DNA from: Duganella lactea
Lineage (GTDB): Bacteria; Pseudomonadota; Gammaproteobacteria; Burkholderiales; Burkholderiaceae_D
Length of the DNA stretch: 64,000 nucleotides
Direction: 5' to 3'
Assembly: GCF_009857505.1 (NCBI RefSeq)
Contig: NZ_WWCP01000025.1
Coordinates: 21,683 to 85,682 of the forward strand
The position numbers and the translations under genes are program-made. Positions 45,238 through 54,387 of this stretch are shown here, in pieces. The notes under the pieces are model-generated. The model made no database searches and was not told where the DNA came from. It saw only the letters and a program-made list of their open reading frames with translations. Position 1 is the stretch's first letter. The number at the start of each line of letters is the position of its first letter.

Positions 45238-46029
45238 ATGAATCCAGCAATGTGGATCAGCAAGACCGGCGTTCAGGCGCAGGACCAGAAACTGCAAGCC
45301 ATCGCCAACAATCTGGCCAACGCCAACACCGTCGGCTTCAAGCGCGACCGCGTGGTGTTCGAAGACCTGTTCTACTCGGTCGAGCAGCAGCCGGGCGCGC
45401 AACGCGCCGACAACAACACGCTGGCGCCGTCCGGTGTACAACTGGGCAACGGCGTGCACATGGTCGGCACGCAAAAAGTCTTCACCCAGGGCATCCTGCA
45501 AACCACCGGCCGCGAGATGGACATCTCGGTCATGGGCAATGGCTTCCTGTCGGTGCGCCAACCGGATGGCACCACCGCCTACACCCGCGCCGGCCAGTTG
45601 CAGCGCGACGCCAACGGCATCCTGGTCAACGCCCAGGGCCTGCCGCTGATCCCGCAGATCACCGTGCCGGCCAACGCCACCGCGCTCAGCATTGGCGAGG
45701 ATGGCACCGTGTCGGCCAAGGTGGCCGACAACGTCGCGCCGCAGGTGCTGGGCCAGCTGACGCTGACCTCCTTCATCAACCCGACCGGCCTGCTGGCGCT
45801 GGGCGAGAACCTGTTCGCCGAAACGCCGTCGTCGGGCACGCCGACCGAGGGCCAGCCGGGCACCGCCCAGTGGGGCCGCATCAAGCAGGGCACACTGGAA
45901 GGCTCGAACGTGCAGGTGGTCGAGGAGATGGTCGACATGATCGCCGCCCAGCGCACCTACGAGATGAACACCAAGGTGCTGTCGGCGGCCGACAATATGC
46001 TGCAATACCTGGCGCAGGCGGCACGCTGA
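45238..46029 (+). CDS. flgG: Distal rod protein FlgG
   Basis: 263 residues. It begins NPAMWISKTGVQAQDQKLQA with NNLANANTVGFKRDR, and ends EEMVDMIAAQRTYEMNTKVL; the length equals FlgG (260). It makes the distal rod through the P and L rings. It overlaps flgH by 1 bp. The first 50 bp upstream contain a short CACCAGAATCACCAGGATCACCAGG-like direct repeat (given by position 45206-45230). Confidence 0.95.
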   Translation: MNPAMWISKTGVQAQDQKLQAIANNLANANTVGFKRDRVVFEDLFYSVEQQPGAQRADNNTLAPSGVQLGNGVHMVGTQKVFTQGILQTTGREMDISVMGNGFLSVRQPDGTTAYTRAGQLQRDANGILVNAQGLPLIPQITVPANATALSIGEDGTVSAKVADNVAPQVLGQLTLTSFINPTGLLALGENLFAETPSSGTPTEGQPGTAQWGRIKQGTLEGSNVQVVEEMVDMIAAQRTYEMNTKVLSAADNMLQYLAQAAR

Positions 46030-46694
46030 TGAAACAGGCCGTCACCGCCCTGCTCGCGACCATGTCGCTGGCCGGCTGCGCCGCATTGCAGCCGCCGGCG
46101 GTGCGTCCCGGGCCGTCCGACGAGCCGCCGGCGGTCAACCGCGGCACGGCGCCGCGCGGCGTCTCCGGCGGCGTGTTCAGTCCCGACCTGGGCATGTCGC
46201 TGACCTCGGACAGCCGCGCCTTCCGCGTCGGCGACATCGTCACCATCATCCTGCAGGAAACCACGCAGGCCAGCAAGAAGGCCGGCACCAGCTTCTCGAA
46301 ACAGTCTGCCGACAACATCAACGCTCCCAACTTGCTGGGCAAGAGCTTCCCCAAGGCGGCGATCGGCCTCGGCGCGACCAACACCTTCGCCGGCGACTCC
46401 ACCAGCACCCAGCAGAACGCGCTGAGCGGCGCCATCACCGTGATCGTGCAGGAAGTGCTGCCGAACGGCCTGCTGCGCGTGTCCGGCGAAAAAAACCTGA
46501 CCCTGAACAACGGCGAGGAATTCGTCCGCCTGCGCGGCTACCTGCGCGCGGCCGACATCGACGCCGACAACCAGGTGTCGTCGCAACGCATCGCCAACGC
46601 CCGCATCGCCTACTCGGCGCAGGGCACGCTGGCCGACGTCCAGCAGCCGGGCTGGCTGACGCGCTTCTTCACCGGCCCGCTGATGCCGTTTTGA
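46029..46694 (+). CDS. flgH: L-ring lipoprotein FlgH
   Basis: 221 residues starting at the ATG overlapping the flgG stop. The signal peptide ends in the lipobox LAGC (cysteine about 17). Conserved regions are FRVGDIVTIILQETTQASKK and VLPNGLLRVSGEKNLTLNNG, ending in RIAYSAQGTLADVQQPGWLT. It forms the outer-membrane L ring. Confidence 0.95.
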   Translation: MKQAVTALLATMSLAGCAALQPPAVRPGPSDEPPAVNRGTAPRGVSGGVFSPDLGMSLTSDSRAFRVGDIVTIILQETTQASKKAGTSFSKQSADNINAPNLLGKSFPKAAIGLGATNTFAGDSTSTQQNALSGAITVIVQEVLPNGLLRVSGEKNLTLNNGEEFVRLRGYLRAADIDADNQVSSQRIANARIAYSAQGTLADVQQPGWLTRFFTGPLMPF

Positions 46695-46720
46695 GTTTGA
46701 TTAGAAAGACGGGGGACCCC

Positions 46721-47833
46721 ATGAAATTCCGCAAGCTTATCGCCTGCTCGCTGGCCCTGCTGCTCGCCGCCGGTGCCACCATGCCGGCGCAGGCCGCCCA
46801 GGCGCTGCGCAATCTGGTCGCCATTGAAGGCGTGCGCGACAATCCGCTGGTCGGCTACGGCCTGGTGGTCGGCCTGAACGGCAGCGGCGACTCGACCCAG
46901 GTCAAGTTTTCCAGCCAGTCCGTCATCAATATGCTCAAGCAGTTCGGCGTCAAGGTACCGGACGGCACCGACGCCAAGTCGAAGAACGTCGCCACCGTGA
47001 TGGTGTCGGCGGTGTTCCCGCCCGGCTACCGCAAGGGCCAGCCCATCGACGTCGTGGTGTCGTCGATGGGCGACGCCAAAAGCCTGCGCGGCGGCGCCCT
47101 GCTGCTGACGCCATTGCGCGCGGCCGACGGCGAAACCTACGCGCTGGCGCAGGGTAACGTGGTGGTCGGCGGCTTCAGCGCCCAGGGCAAATCGGGCTCG
47201 TCGATTACGGTCAACACCCCGACCTCGGGCCGGATTCCCAGCGGCGCCACCATCGAGCGTGAAATTCCCACCGATTTCAACAGCAAGCCGACGGTGCGCC
47301 TGTCGCTGCGCCACCCGCACTTCCAGACCGCGATCAACATCGTCGACTCGATCAACAAGCGCTTCGGCGACATCGCCACCGCCAGCGACGCCACCAGCGT
47401 CGACGTGGTGGCGCCCAACAATCCGACCCAGCGCGTGGCCTTCATGGCCAAGCTCGAAGCGATGAATGTCGATGTCGGCGAGGACGCGCCGAAAGTGGTG
47501 TTCAACTCGCGCACCGGCACCGTGGTGATCGCCGATGGCCTGCGCGTGCGCGCCGCCGCCGTCACCCACGGCTCGCTGAAAGTGGTGATTTCCGAGTCGA
47601 CCCGCGTCAGCCAGCCGAACGCGCTGGCCGGCGGCCAGACCGTGGCCTCGCCGCAGTCGCAGGTGAGCGCCGACCAGGGCCCGGCGCAGATGTTCAAGTG
47701 GCCGGCCGGCGCCAAGCTGCAATCGATCATCGATGTCGTCAACAGCCTGGGGGCGACGCCGGACGACATCATGGCCATCCTGCAGGCGCTCGACCAGGCC
47801 GGCGCCATCGAAGGCGAACTGGTGGTTATTTAA
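46721..47833 (+). CDS. flgI: P-ring protein FlgI
   Basis: 370 residues from ATG 46721 with GGGGGA upstream. The signal peptide ends near AAGATMPAQA. Conserved NLVAIEGVRDNPLVGYGLVV and VVSSMGDAKSLRGGALLLTP regions are present, as is the end ILQALDQAGAIEGELVVI. It polymerises in the peptidoglycan layer with FlgA help. It lies 9 bp upstream of flgJ. Confidence 0.96.
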   Translation: MKFRKLIACSLALLLAAGATMPAQAAQALRNLVAIEGVRDNPLVGYGLVVGLNGSGDSTQVKFSSQSVINMLKQFGVKVPDGTDAKSKNVATVMVSAVFPPGYRKGQPIDVVVSSMGDAKSLRGGALLLTPLRAADGETYALAQGNVVVGGFSAQGKSGSSITVNTPTSGRIPSGATIEREIPTDFNSKPTVRLSLRHPHFQTAINIVDSINKRFGDIATASDATSVDVVAPNNPTQRVAFMAKLEAMNVDVGEDAPKVVFNSRTGTVVIADGLRVRAAAVTHGSLKVVISESTRVSQPNALAGGQTVASPQSQVSADQGPAQMFKWPAGAKLQSIIDVVNSLGATPDDIMAILQALDQAGAIEGELVVI

Positions 47834-47842
47834 GGAGACGCG

Positions 47843-48271
47843 ATGAGCTACGACAACAGCCAGTTTTCCCCGTCCCGCCTGCTGGCCAACGGCACCGCCG
47901 GCCAGTTGAACCCGAACGCGGTGACGCCGCTGCCGGCGGCGGTCGGTGACACGGTCGATCCCGCCTACCGCGCCAAGGCGGTGGAGGCGGCGGTCAAGTT
48001 TGAAAGTTTCTTCATCGGCAAGATGTTGCACCAGATGCGCGACGGCACCCGCGCCTTCGCCGCCGACGACAGCCCGAACAAGAGCCGTATTAACGACGAC
48101 ATGCTCGACATGGCCGACAACCTGGTGGCCGACCAGCTGGCCAACCGGCGCGCCTTCGGCGTGGCCGACGCCGTCCTGCGCCAGTTGTTGCCGTCGCCAG
48201 CGACGAGCGTAGCCAAGAGCAATGTTTCCGAATCGCAAAATTTATCAGCAACGCTTAATCAGCAGCAATAA
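47843..48271 (+). CDS. flgJ: Rod-cap protein FlgJ, N-terminal domain only
   Basis: 142 residues. Contains the rod-binding domain (AAVKFESFFIGKMLHQMRDG, DDMLDMADNLVADQLANRRA; about 45-110) and then stops; enteric FlgJ (about 313 residues) continues into a muramidase. The muramidase half is encoded separately at 40053-40829. The position after flgI is conserved. It caps the growing rod. Confidence 0.93.
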   Translation: MSYDNSQFSPSRLLANGTAGQLNPNAVTPLPAAVGDTVDPAYRAKAVEAAVKFESFFIGKMLHQMRDGTRAFAADDSPNKSRINDDMLDMADNLVADQLANRRAFGVADAVLRQLLPSPATSVAKSNVSESQNLSATLNQQQ

Positions 48272-48364
48272 TCGGTCGCCTGTTACTGCTATCGGACCGG
48301 TGGGCGCGCGCCCTGTTGCAGCGCTCCACGGGCCCCTCGGACTTCACCAGGAAAGACCCGCACC

Positions 48365-49774
48365 ATGAGCATTTCGAACAACGCCCTGTCCGGCGCCCTG
48401 GCCGCCCAGGCGGCCCTGAACACCGTCAGCCAGAATATCGCCAACGCGCAGACCAAGGGCTACACCCGCCAGGGCGCGCTGTTGCAAGCGGTGGCCCCGG
48501 ACGCCGGCAACCTGTCGCCGGGCAGCGGTGTGCAGGTCGGCTTGCTGCTGCGCTTCAGCGACTCCTACAAGCTGCAGCAGATGTGGCGCTCGAATTCCGA
48601 GCAGGGTTACCGCGAGCAGGTGCAGCCTTACCTGACGCAGATGGAAACCGTGATGAGCGGCAGCAAGTCGAGCATCAGCTATGGCATCGACACCTTCTTC
48701 AAGGCGCTCAACGCGGCCGGCGTCGACCCGACCTCCAGCCCGCTGCGCCAGCAGGTGATCACGGCGGCCGATTCCATGGCGCAGCAGTTCAACTCGATTT
48801 ACAGCGTCACCGCCAACCAGGTGGTTTCGGTACAGCAGCAACAGAGCGCGATTCTGCCATCGCTCAACGAGTCGCTGGCCAGCATCGCCGCGCTCAACAA
48901 GCAGATCGTGGCGGTCGGCGTCAGTGGCACCAACACGTCGGCGCTGAGGGACCAGCGCGAACAACTGATCGATGGGGTAGCGCGCCAGGTCGGCGTGGAG
49001 GTGGTCAACAACCCTGACGGCAGCGTCAATGTCTCGCTGAAGAGCGGCCAGCCGCTGGTGGCCGGCTTCGCCGCCGCCACGCTGAACTTCTCCAGCAAGA
49101 CCGAGCCGCTGGACCCGGCGGACCCGGGCGGTCCGACGCGCACCGTGTCGGTGCTGATGCTGAACTACCAGAACACCAAGTTCCCGCTGGACGAGGCCCA
49201 GGTCGGCGGCCAACTGGGCGGTCTGGGCAACTACAAGAACACCACGCTGCTGCCGCTGCAGACCTCGATCCGAGAGATCGCCGAGCAAATGTCGGCCAAG
49301 GTCAATACCGCGCTGAAGAATGGCACCAAGAGCGACGGCACGCAGGGCACCGAGCTGCTGGTATTCAATCCTGAAAGCGCCACCGGATTGCTGGCCGTCG
49401 CGGACGGCTTCAAGACCACCGACCTGGCCTTCGCCAAGGACGGTACGCCGGGCGACAGCAGCAACCTGCAGGACCTGGTCGACATCAAAGGGCAGAAGAT
49501 CACCCTGACCGGGCTGGGCGACGTGCTGCTGGGCGATGCCGACACCCAGATCGTCGGCAAGCTGGGCATCGACAGCCAGCAGAACAAGGCGCTGCTGGCG
49601 ACCGCCACCACCATCCGTTCGCAAGCCGAGGATGACTGGAAGTCGACCAGCGCGGTCAACACCGACGAGGAAGCCATCAACCTGATGGAGTTCCAGAATA
49701 TGTACCAGGCGAACATGAAGGTCATCGCGGTGGCCAACACGCTGTTCGACGCCACACTGCAAATGTTCGGTTAA
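48365..49774 (+). CDS. flgK: Hook-filament junction protein FlgK (HAP1)
   Basis: 469 residues, shorter than enteric FlgK (547), mainly in the central region. N-terminal SISNNALSGALAAQAALNTV and SQNIANAQTKGYTRQGALL, and C-terminal EEAINLMEFQNMYQANMKVI, are diagnostic. AGGAAAG lies upstream. It forms the first ring of hook-filament junctions and is chaperoned by FlgN. It begins a short transcription unit with flgL after a 93-bp gap. Confidence 0.95.
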   Translation: MSISNNALSGALAAQAALNTVSQNIANAQTKGYTRQGALLQAVAPDAGNLSPGSGVQVGLLLRFSDSYKLQQMWRSNSEQGYREQVQPYLTQMETVMSGSKSSISYGIDTFFKALNAAGVDPTSSPLRQQVITAADSMAQQFNSIYSVTANQVVSVQQQQSAILPSLNESLASIAALNKQIVAVGVSGTNTSALRDQREQLIDGVARQVGVEVVNNPDGSVNVSLKSGQPLVAGFAAATLNFSSKTEPLDPADPGGPTRTVSVLMLNYQNTKFPLDEAQVGGQLGGLGNYKNTTLLPLQTSIREIAEQMSAKVNTALKNGTKSDGTQGTELLVFNPESATGLLAVADGFKTTDLAFAKDGTPGDSSNLQDLVDIKGQKITLTGLGDVLLGDADTQIVGKLGIDSQQNKALLATATTIRSQAEDDWKSTSAVNTDEEAINLMEFQNMYQANMKVIAVANTLFDATLQMFG

Positions 49775-49785
49775 GGAGCTACCAG

Positions 49786-50685
49786 ATGCGCATCGCCACC
49801 AGCCAATTCCAGGCCACCATGACCCGCAGCCTGCAGAGCAATCAGGGCGCGCTCGCGTCGCTGACCAACCGCATGGCCAGCGGCAACAAGATCGACGTGC
49901 CGTCGGACGACCCGGTCACCGCCGTGCGCCTGTCGCGCCTGGACCGCGAACAAGCCATCGTCGGCCAGTACCGCGACAATATCGCCGCCATCAAGATCCG
50001 TCTGGCCAGCAACGAGACCTATCTGCAAAGTATGGTCAACGACATCACCCAGAGCCACGACCTGCTGGTCTGGGCGTCCGACGCCAGCAACACGCCGGAC
50101 GACCTGAAGTCGATGACGTCCACCATGACCGCGCTGCGCGATAGCCTGTTTTACTCCGCCAACCAAAAGGACCAGGAGGGCCGCTACATCTTCTCCGGCA
50201 CGCTGACCGACAGCCCGGCCATCACCTTTGATGAGAACGGCACGCCGCGCTACACGTTCACCGGCAACACCAAAGAACAGAAATCGGTGGTCGGTAACGG
50301 CATCAGCCAGACCGTCAACGTCGACGTCAAAGGCCTGGATGATCTGCTGAACTTAATGGACAACACGATTCGCACGCTGTCCGACCCGGCCAGCTCCGGC
50401 CAGGACGTGAAGACCGTGCTGGCAGCCAACATGGACGGCGCATCGAGCACGCTGGAACTGGTCGCCGGCAAGATCGCCAGCTTCGGCGGCGCGCAAAACG
50501 TCATGGCCACGCTGGACGGCAACCACGCCAGCGTCGCCCTGTCCAACAGCACCGCGATCCTCGATCTGGGCGCGCTCGACATGACCGAGGCCGCCACCGA
50601 GCTGAATGGCTATAATAATGCGCTGCAGGCGTCCTACAAGGCGTATTCGAAGATCGCCAACCTGTCGCTGTTTAATGTGCTGTAA
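49786..50685 (+). CDS. flgL: Hook-filament junction protein FlgL (HAP3)
   Basis: 299 residues. N-terminal RIATSQFQATMTRSLQSNQG and SGNKIDVPSDDPVTAVRLSR motifs are flagellin-like, with a C-terminal ELNGYNNALQASYKAYSKIA helix. It is the second junction ring between FlgK and flagellin. It follows flgK by 11 bp (AAGGAG at the start) and is followed by a hook-associated candidate. Confidence 0.95.
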   Translation: MRIATSQFQATMTRSLQSNQGALASLTNRMASGNKIDVPSDDPVTAVRLSRLDREQAIVGQYRDNIAAIKIRLASNETYLQSMVNDITQSHDLLVWASDASNTPDDLKSMTSTMTALRDSLFYSANQKDQEGRYIFSGTLTDSPAITFDENGTPRYTFTGNTKEQKSVVGNGISQTVNVDVKGLDDLLNLMDNTIRTLSDPASSGQDVKTVLAANMDGASSTLELVAGKIASFGGAQNVMATLDGNHASVALSNSTAILDLGALDMTEAATELNGYNNALQASYKAYSKIANLSLFNVL

Positions 50686-50719
50686 ACCACTTCCTGTCAC
50701 CCTTTAGTCCCATACGCGC

Positions 50720-51790
50720 ATGCAAATCTCATCCACCTCCACGCCGCAAGTCATTGTTCCGGGCACGCAGCACGCCGGCAATGCCGGCAATGCCGGCAAT
50801 GCCGCCGCGGTGGACGGCACGGCGCTGGGGCTGAACGGCGAGAACGCGGCGACCGCGACCCCGGTCAATCCGACGCCCACGGCGGCGGCCCCGCTGCGCC
50901 GCGGCCTGAGCAACTGGGACCAGCCGCTGCAGGGTGACATCTCCGGCGCCCAGCAGGCGCTGGATTTCCTCGAACAAAGCGCCGCCCAGCTGCGCAACCT
51001 GAAGGCCGACCTGAGCGCCCGCCTGGCCAACCGCCAGCGCGCCGACGGCATGCTGGAGGCGCGTGTGCGCCAGTTCAGCAACAGCTGGCGCAACCGCGGC
51101 GCCGCCTCCGGCGGCACGCTGGACGCGCAACTGAAATTCAACGCCAAGGGCAGCGAGACCAGCTTCACCGTGCGCGGCATGAACCTGAGCAACCTGCGCG
51201 CCGGCGGCCGCGAAGTGATCGCGATGACGGTCGGCGGCGGCCAGAACGTCCGTTCGGTGGTGCTGGAGGCCGGCCTGTCGGACGTGCAGATCGCCCAGCG
51301 CTTTGACGAGGCCTTGTCGCCGGCCGGCGTGCGCGCCCGCCTCAACGACGACGGCCAGCTGGAATTCACCACGCCGGAAGCGCAGTGGAGCACGGTGCGC
51401 GACACCATCGCCGTACAAGGCGGCGGCATCCGTTTTCCGACCGGGCAACTGAACCGCGTGAAGGCGGAGGCGGCATCGGCGCAAGTGGAACCGGAAACCT
51501 GGCAGGTGACCGACTCCGAAGCTATCCGCAGCACGCTGGCACAGGTGGTGGGCGCACTGGCCAAGGTCGAGCAGTCGATCGCCTCGGTGCGCCAGGCGCT
51601 GGCGCAGGTGGCCGCGCGCGTGCAAAACGCGGCGCCGGCGGCGAGCGCCAGCGGCATGGACCAGGTGGCGCAGAATTTCGTCACCACCAGCAAGAAGCCC
51701 GGCTACCAATCGCTGCTGTCGATCACCTCGGCGCTGGCCGGCATCAGCCGCGAGCGCGTGCTGTCTCTGCTCAGCCTGCGCAACGGCTAA
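50720..51790 (+). CDS. Putative hook-associated protein (LafW position)
   Basis: 356 residues, unannotated by any motif I can name with certainty. The N-terminus has a 9-bp tandem repeat (GNA units) and low complexity. A middle section (about 140-260) resembles flagellin hook IN domains (LKFNAKGSETSFTVRGMNLS, VQGGGIRFPTGQLNRV), while helices at both ends (AQQALDFLEQSAAQLRNLKA, VVGALAKVEQSIASVRQALA) suit a D0/D1 fold. It directly follows flgL, as lafW does in lateral loci. It is probably a junction or cap component exported by the flagellum. Convergent with the GGDEF-EAL gene (4-bp overlap). Confidence 0.5.
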   Translation: MQISSTSTPQVIVPGTQHAGNAGNAGNAAAVDGTALGLNGENAATATPVNPTPTAAAPLRRGLSNWDQPLQGDISGAQQALDFLEQSAAQLRNLKADLSARLANRQRADGMLEARVRQFSNSWRNRGAASGGTLDAQLKFNAKGSETSFTVRGMNLSNLRAGGREVIAMTVGGGQNVRSVVLEAGLSDVQIAQRFDEALSPAGVRARLNDDGQLEFTTPEAQWSTVRDTIAVQGGGIRFPTGQLNRVKAEAASAQVEPETWQVTDSEAIRSTLAQVVGALAKVEQSIASVRQALAQVAARVQNAAPAASASGMDQVAQNFVTTSKKPGYQSLLSITSALAGISRERVLSLLSLRNG

Positions 51791-53916
51791 TGCAGTAACG
51801 GCAGGCCGCGCCTGGCGAGCGCCCCCAGCGCCTCGGCCGGCAACGCGCCGGCAAACACATAGCCCTGCGCATAATCGCAGCCGGCCATCGACAACAGTCC
51901 GCTTTGCGCCGCCGTTTCCACCCCTTCCGCCACCACCCGCAACCCCAGCTTGTGCGCCATGACGATCAACGCCTCGCACAGCGCCAGCTCGCCGCTGTCG
52001 GACGCCAGTTGCCGGACGAAGCTGCGGTCGAGCTTGAGCACATCGATGCCGGCGTGGCGCAGGTGCGACAGCGACGAATAGCCGGTGCCGAAGTTGTCCA
52101 GCGCCACCAGCAAGCCCATCTCGCGCAGGTCGCGCAGCCGTTCGGCGGCCGGCGAGCGCCCTTCCATCAGCAAGCCCTCGGTGATTTCCAGCACCATGCT
52201 GCGCGCCGGCAGTCCCAGCGCGGCGGCGTGGCGCAGCCATTGCAGGTAGAGGTCGGTGTCGCCGCGCAGCTGCGCCGGCGACTGGTTGATGCTGACCTGG
52301 AAGCCGGCCCCGAGTTCGTCCTGCCAGCGGCGCGCCTGCCGCGCCGCCTGGCGAAACACCCAGTCGCCGATTTCCAGCATCAGACCGCCGGATTCGGCCG
52401 CCGGCAGGAATTCGGCCGGCGTCAGCAGGCCGCGCTGCGGATGACGCCAGCGCAGCAAGGCCTCGGCGCGCTCGATCTTGCCGTTGCCCAGGTTGACGAT
52501 GGGCTGGTAATGCAGTTCGAACTGGCCCTGCTGCAAGGCCGTGCGCAGGTCCAGCGCATCCTGCTGGCGCGCCTGCGCCGCCCGTTGCAGGTCGCGCGTG
52601 AAATAGCTGTAGCGGTTACGCCCCTCCTGCTTGGCGGCGTACATGGCCTGGTCGGCGCTGCGCAGCAGCTCTTCCGGCGTGGTGGCGTCCGACGGATACA
52701 AGGCGATGCCGATGCTGGCCGACACCGACGACCGCGCGGCCCCCAGCGTGAACGGCTGGTTCAGCAGCGCCAGCATGTTCTGCGCGATGCGCTCGACGCC
52801 GCTGGCCTGCTCCAGCCCGGACAGCAGCACCGTGAACTCGTCGCCGCCCAGCCGCGCCACCGTATCGGAATTGCGCACGCACAGCGTAATGCGGCGCGCC
52901 GCCTCCACCAGCAGCGCATCGCCCTGATCATGGCCGAGCGTATCGTTGACCTGCTTGAAGCCGTCGAGGTCAATGAACAGCAGCGCCAGCAGCATGCCCT
53001 CGCGACGCGCCTTCTTCAGCTCCTGGTCCAGCCGGTCCTGGAACATGTGGCGGTTGGGCAGCGCCGTCAGCGCATCGAAATTGGCCTGTTGCCAGATCAG
53101 CTCGGCAGAGGCGCGGCTGTCGGTGATGTCGGTCACCAGCGCCAGCGCGCCGCGGTAGCCGCCGTCGGCGTCGACGATCGGCTTGATGGCCAGCGTGGTC
53201 CACAGGTCGCGCCCGTCCTTGCGGAGGAACTTGAATTCGCGGCGCTCGGCCTGGTCGTGCCGGCGCTGCGCCAGATTGTGCTCCAGCAGCCGGCGGCCCT
53301 CGTCGTCCATGAACGCCACCAGCGGCTGCTCCAGCATATCCTCGATGTTGTAGCCGAGCAGCTGCGCCATCTTCGGATTGACGAAGCTGGTGCGGGCGGC
53401 GGCGTCGATTTCCCAGACGCCCTCCTCGGCGTAGTGAACGATGCGGCGCAGGCGTTCCTCGCTGCGCGTCAGCGCCGCCAGCCGGCCCTCGGCCGGTTCC
53501 AGCACCACGCGCAGGCCCTGGCGGCTGCTGTCGGCGCTGGCCTCCAGCACGACCGGAAAGCCCTGCTGGCCGTGACTGTGGCGCAATTGCAGATGACATT
53601 GCTCGGCTTGGCCGCTATTGACGGCGCGGCGCAGGAAACGGTCGAAATCGTCGTGGAAGCGCGACGCCACGAACTGGCGCAGCGTGGCGCGCTCCGGATT
53701 GGCGCGCCGCAGGCCGAGCAAATCGGCCGCCACCACATTCATCTGCAGGATGGTGGTGTCGAACGACAGCACCAGATAGCCCATCGGCGCCAGCAGATGC
53801 AGCTCATTGAACGCCGCCGCCGCGTCGCCGCTGTCGGGTACGGCATAGGACGCGACCGTCGCCTGTTCGCCTACCACCGACAAGCCCGGTGGCTCTGTGT
53901 GCACAGTCTTCTCCAT
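51787..53916 (-). CDS. PAS-GGDEF-EAL cyclic-di-GMP signalling protein
   Basis: 709 residues. Two PAS folds (about 30-150 and 165-290, the second with a PAC motif) are followed by a GGDEF domain with an intact GGDEF (LGGDEFTVLL, about 370) and an EAL domain (AEALLRWRHP, about 475). Catalytic-site check of EAL: EAL glutamate, SINQS asparagine, LEITE glutamate, KLD lysine, AEGVET glutamate and AQGY glutamine are kept, but the loop-6 DDFG reads DNFG. It may therefore be a cyclase with impaired phosphodiesterase. It lies beside the flagellar locus, suggesting a role in motility-sessility choice. Confidence 0.92.
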   Translation of the reverse strand: MEKTVHTEPPGLSVVGEQATVASYAVPDSGDAAAAFNELHLLAPMGYLVLSFDTTILQMNVVAADLLGLRRANPERATLRQFVASRFHDDFDRFLRRAVNSGQAEQCHLQLRHSHGQQGFPVVLEASADSSRQGLRVVLEPAEGRLAALTRSEERLRRIVHYAEEGVWEIDAAARTSFVNPKMAQLLGYNIEDMLEQPLVAFMDDEGRRLLEHNLAQRRHDQAERREFKFLRKDGRDLWTTLAIKPIVDADGGYRGALALVTDITDSRASAELIWQQANFDALTALPNRHMFQDRLDQELKKARREGMLLALLFIDLDGFKQVNDTLGHDQGDALLVEAARRITLCVRNSDTVARLGGDEFTVLLSGLEQASGVERIAQNMLALLNQPFTLGAARSSVSASIGIALYPSDATTPEELLRSADQAMYAAKQEGRNRYSYFTRDLQRAAQARQQDALDLRTALQQGQFELHYQPIVNLGNGKIERAEALLRWRHPQRGLLTPAEFLPAAESGGLMLEIGDWVFRQAARQARRWQDELGAGFQVSINQSPAQLRGDTDLYLQWLRHAAALGLPARSMVLEITEGLLMEGRSPAAERLRDLREMGLLVALDNFGTGYSSLSHLRHAGIDVLKLDRSFVRQLASDSGELALCEALIVMAHKLGLRVVAEGVETAAQSGLLSMAGCDYAQGYVFAGALPAEALGALARRGLPLLH

Positions 53917-53979
53917 ACGCTCCCTTTATTGATGTCATTAGACTAACATCAACCATGGGAGAATGTCGAGGGGCGGCGC

Positions 53980-54387
53980 TTACCAGGCGCCCATGCGGCC
54001 GCGCAGGCCAAAGTTGTGACCCACTACCAGGATCGAACTGGCGATCAGGCCGCTCAGCCCGATCATCAGTTGCACCAGCTTATCGTCCGGCAGCACCCAC
54101 ATGCGGCCCGGCGGCGCCTCGTGCACGCGGGCGGCGGCCATCATCAACGGCGCTACCCAAGCCGCCTCCTCGGTCACATCCAGCACCAGATGGCCATCCT
54201 GCGTGGTCTGCAGGTACAGCTCGCCGCCCTCGGCCAGCGTGAAGCACACGCCGTAGCCGCTCTCGTGCTTGGCGATGTGTTGCTGCAACGCCTGGTTATG
54301 TTCCTCGATCCACAGCTCGACGTCGGCCGGCGTTTCCAGATGGCTCCATGGCACTGGCCGGAAGCGCGGCTGATTATTCTCTTGCAT
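53980..54387 (-). CDS. Small protein with C-terminal membrane helix
   Basis: 135 residues from ATG 54387 (AGGGACAGG just upstream; an in-frame TTG 7 codons earlier is less likely). The N-terminal 100 residues are polar without a family I recognise (HNQALQQHIAKHESGYGVCF, LVLDVTEEAAWVAPLMMAAA). One hydrophobic segment near 108-128 (KLVQLMIGLSGLIASSILVV) ends in a short basic tail, so it may be tail-anchored. Function unknown. Confidence 0.6.
   Translation of the reverse strand: MQENNQPRFRPVPWSHLETPADVELWIEEHNQALQQHIAKHESGYGVCFTLAEGGELYLQTTQDGHLVLDVTEEAAWVAPLMMAAARVHEAPPGRMWVLPDDKLVQLMIGLSGLIASSILVVGHNFGLRGRMGAW

Noticed and set aside
51904..53946. Plus-strand open frame of 680 codons opposite the GGDEF-EAL gene
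   Set aside because: Antisense shadow: Arg/Gln/His-rich, no start signal, and the opposite strand encodes a textbook multi-domain protein.
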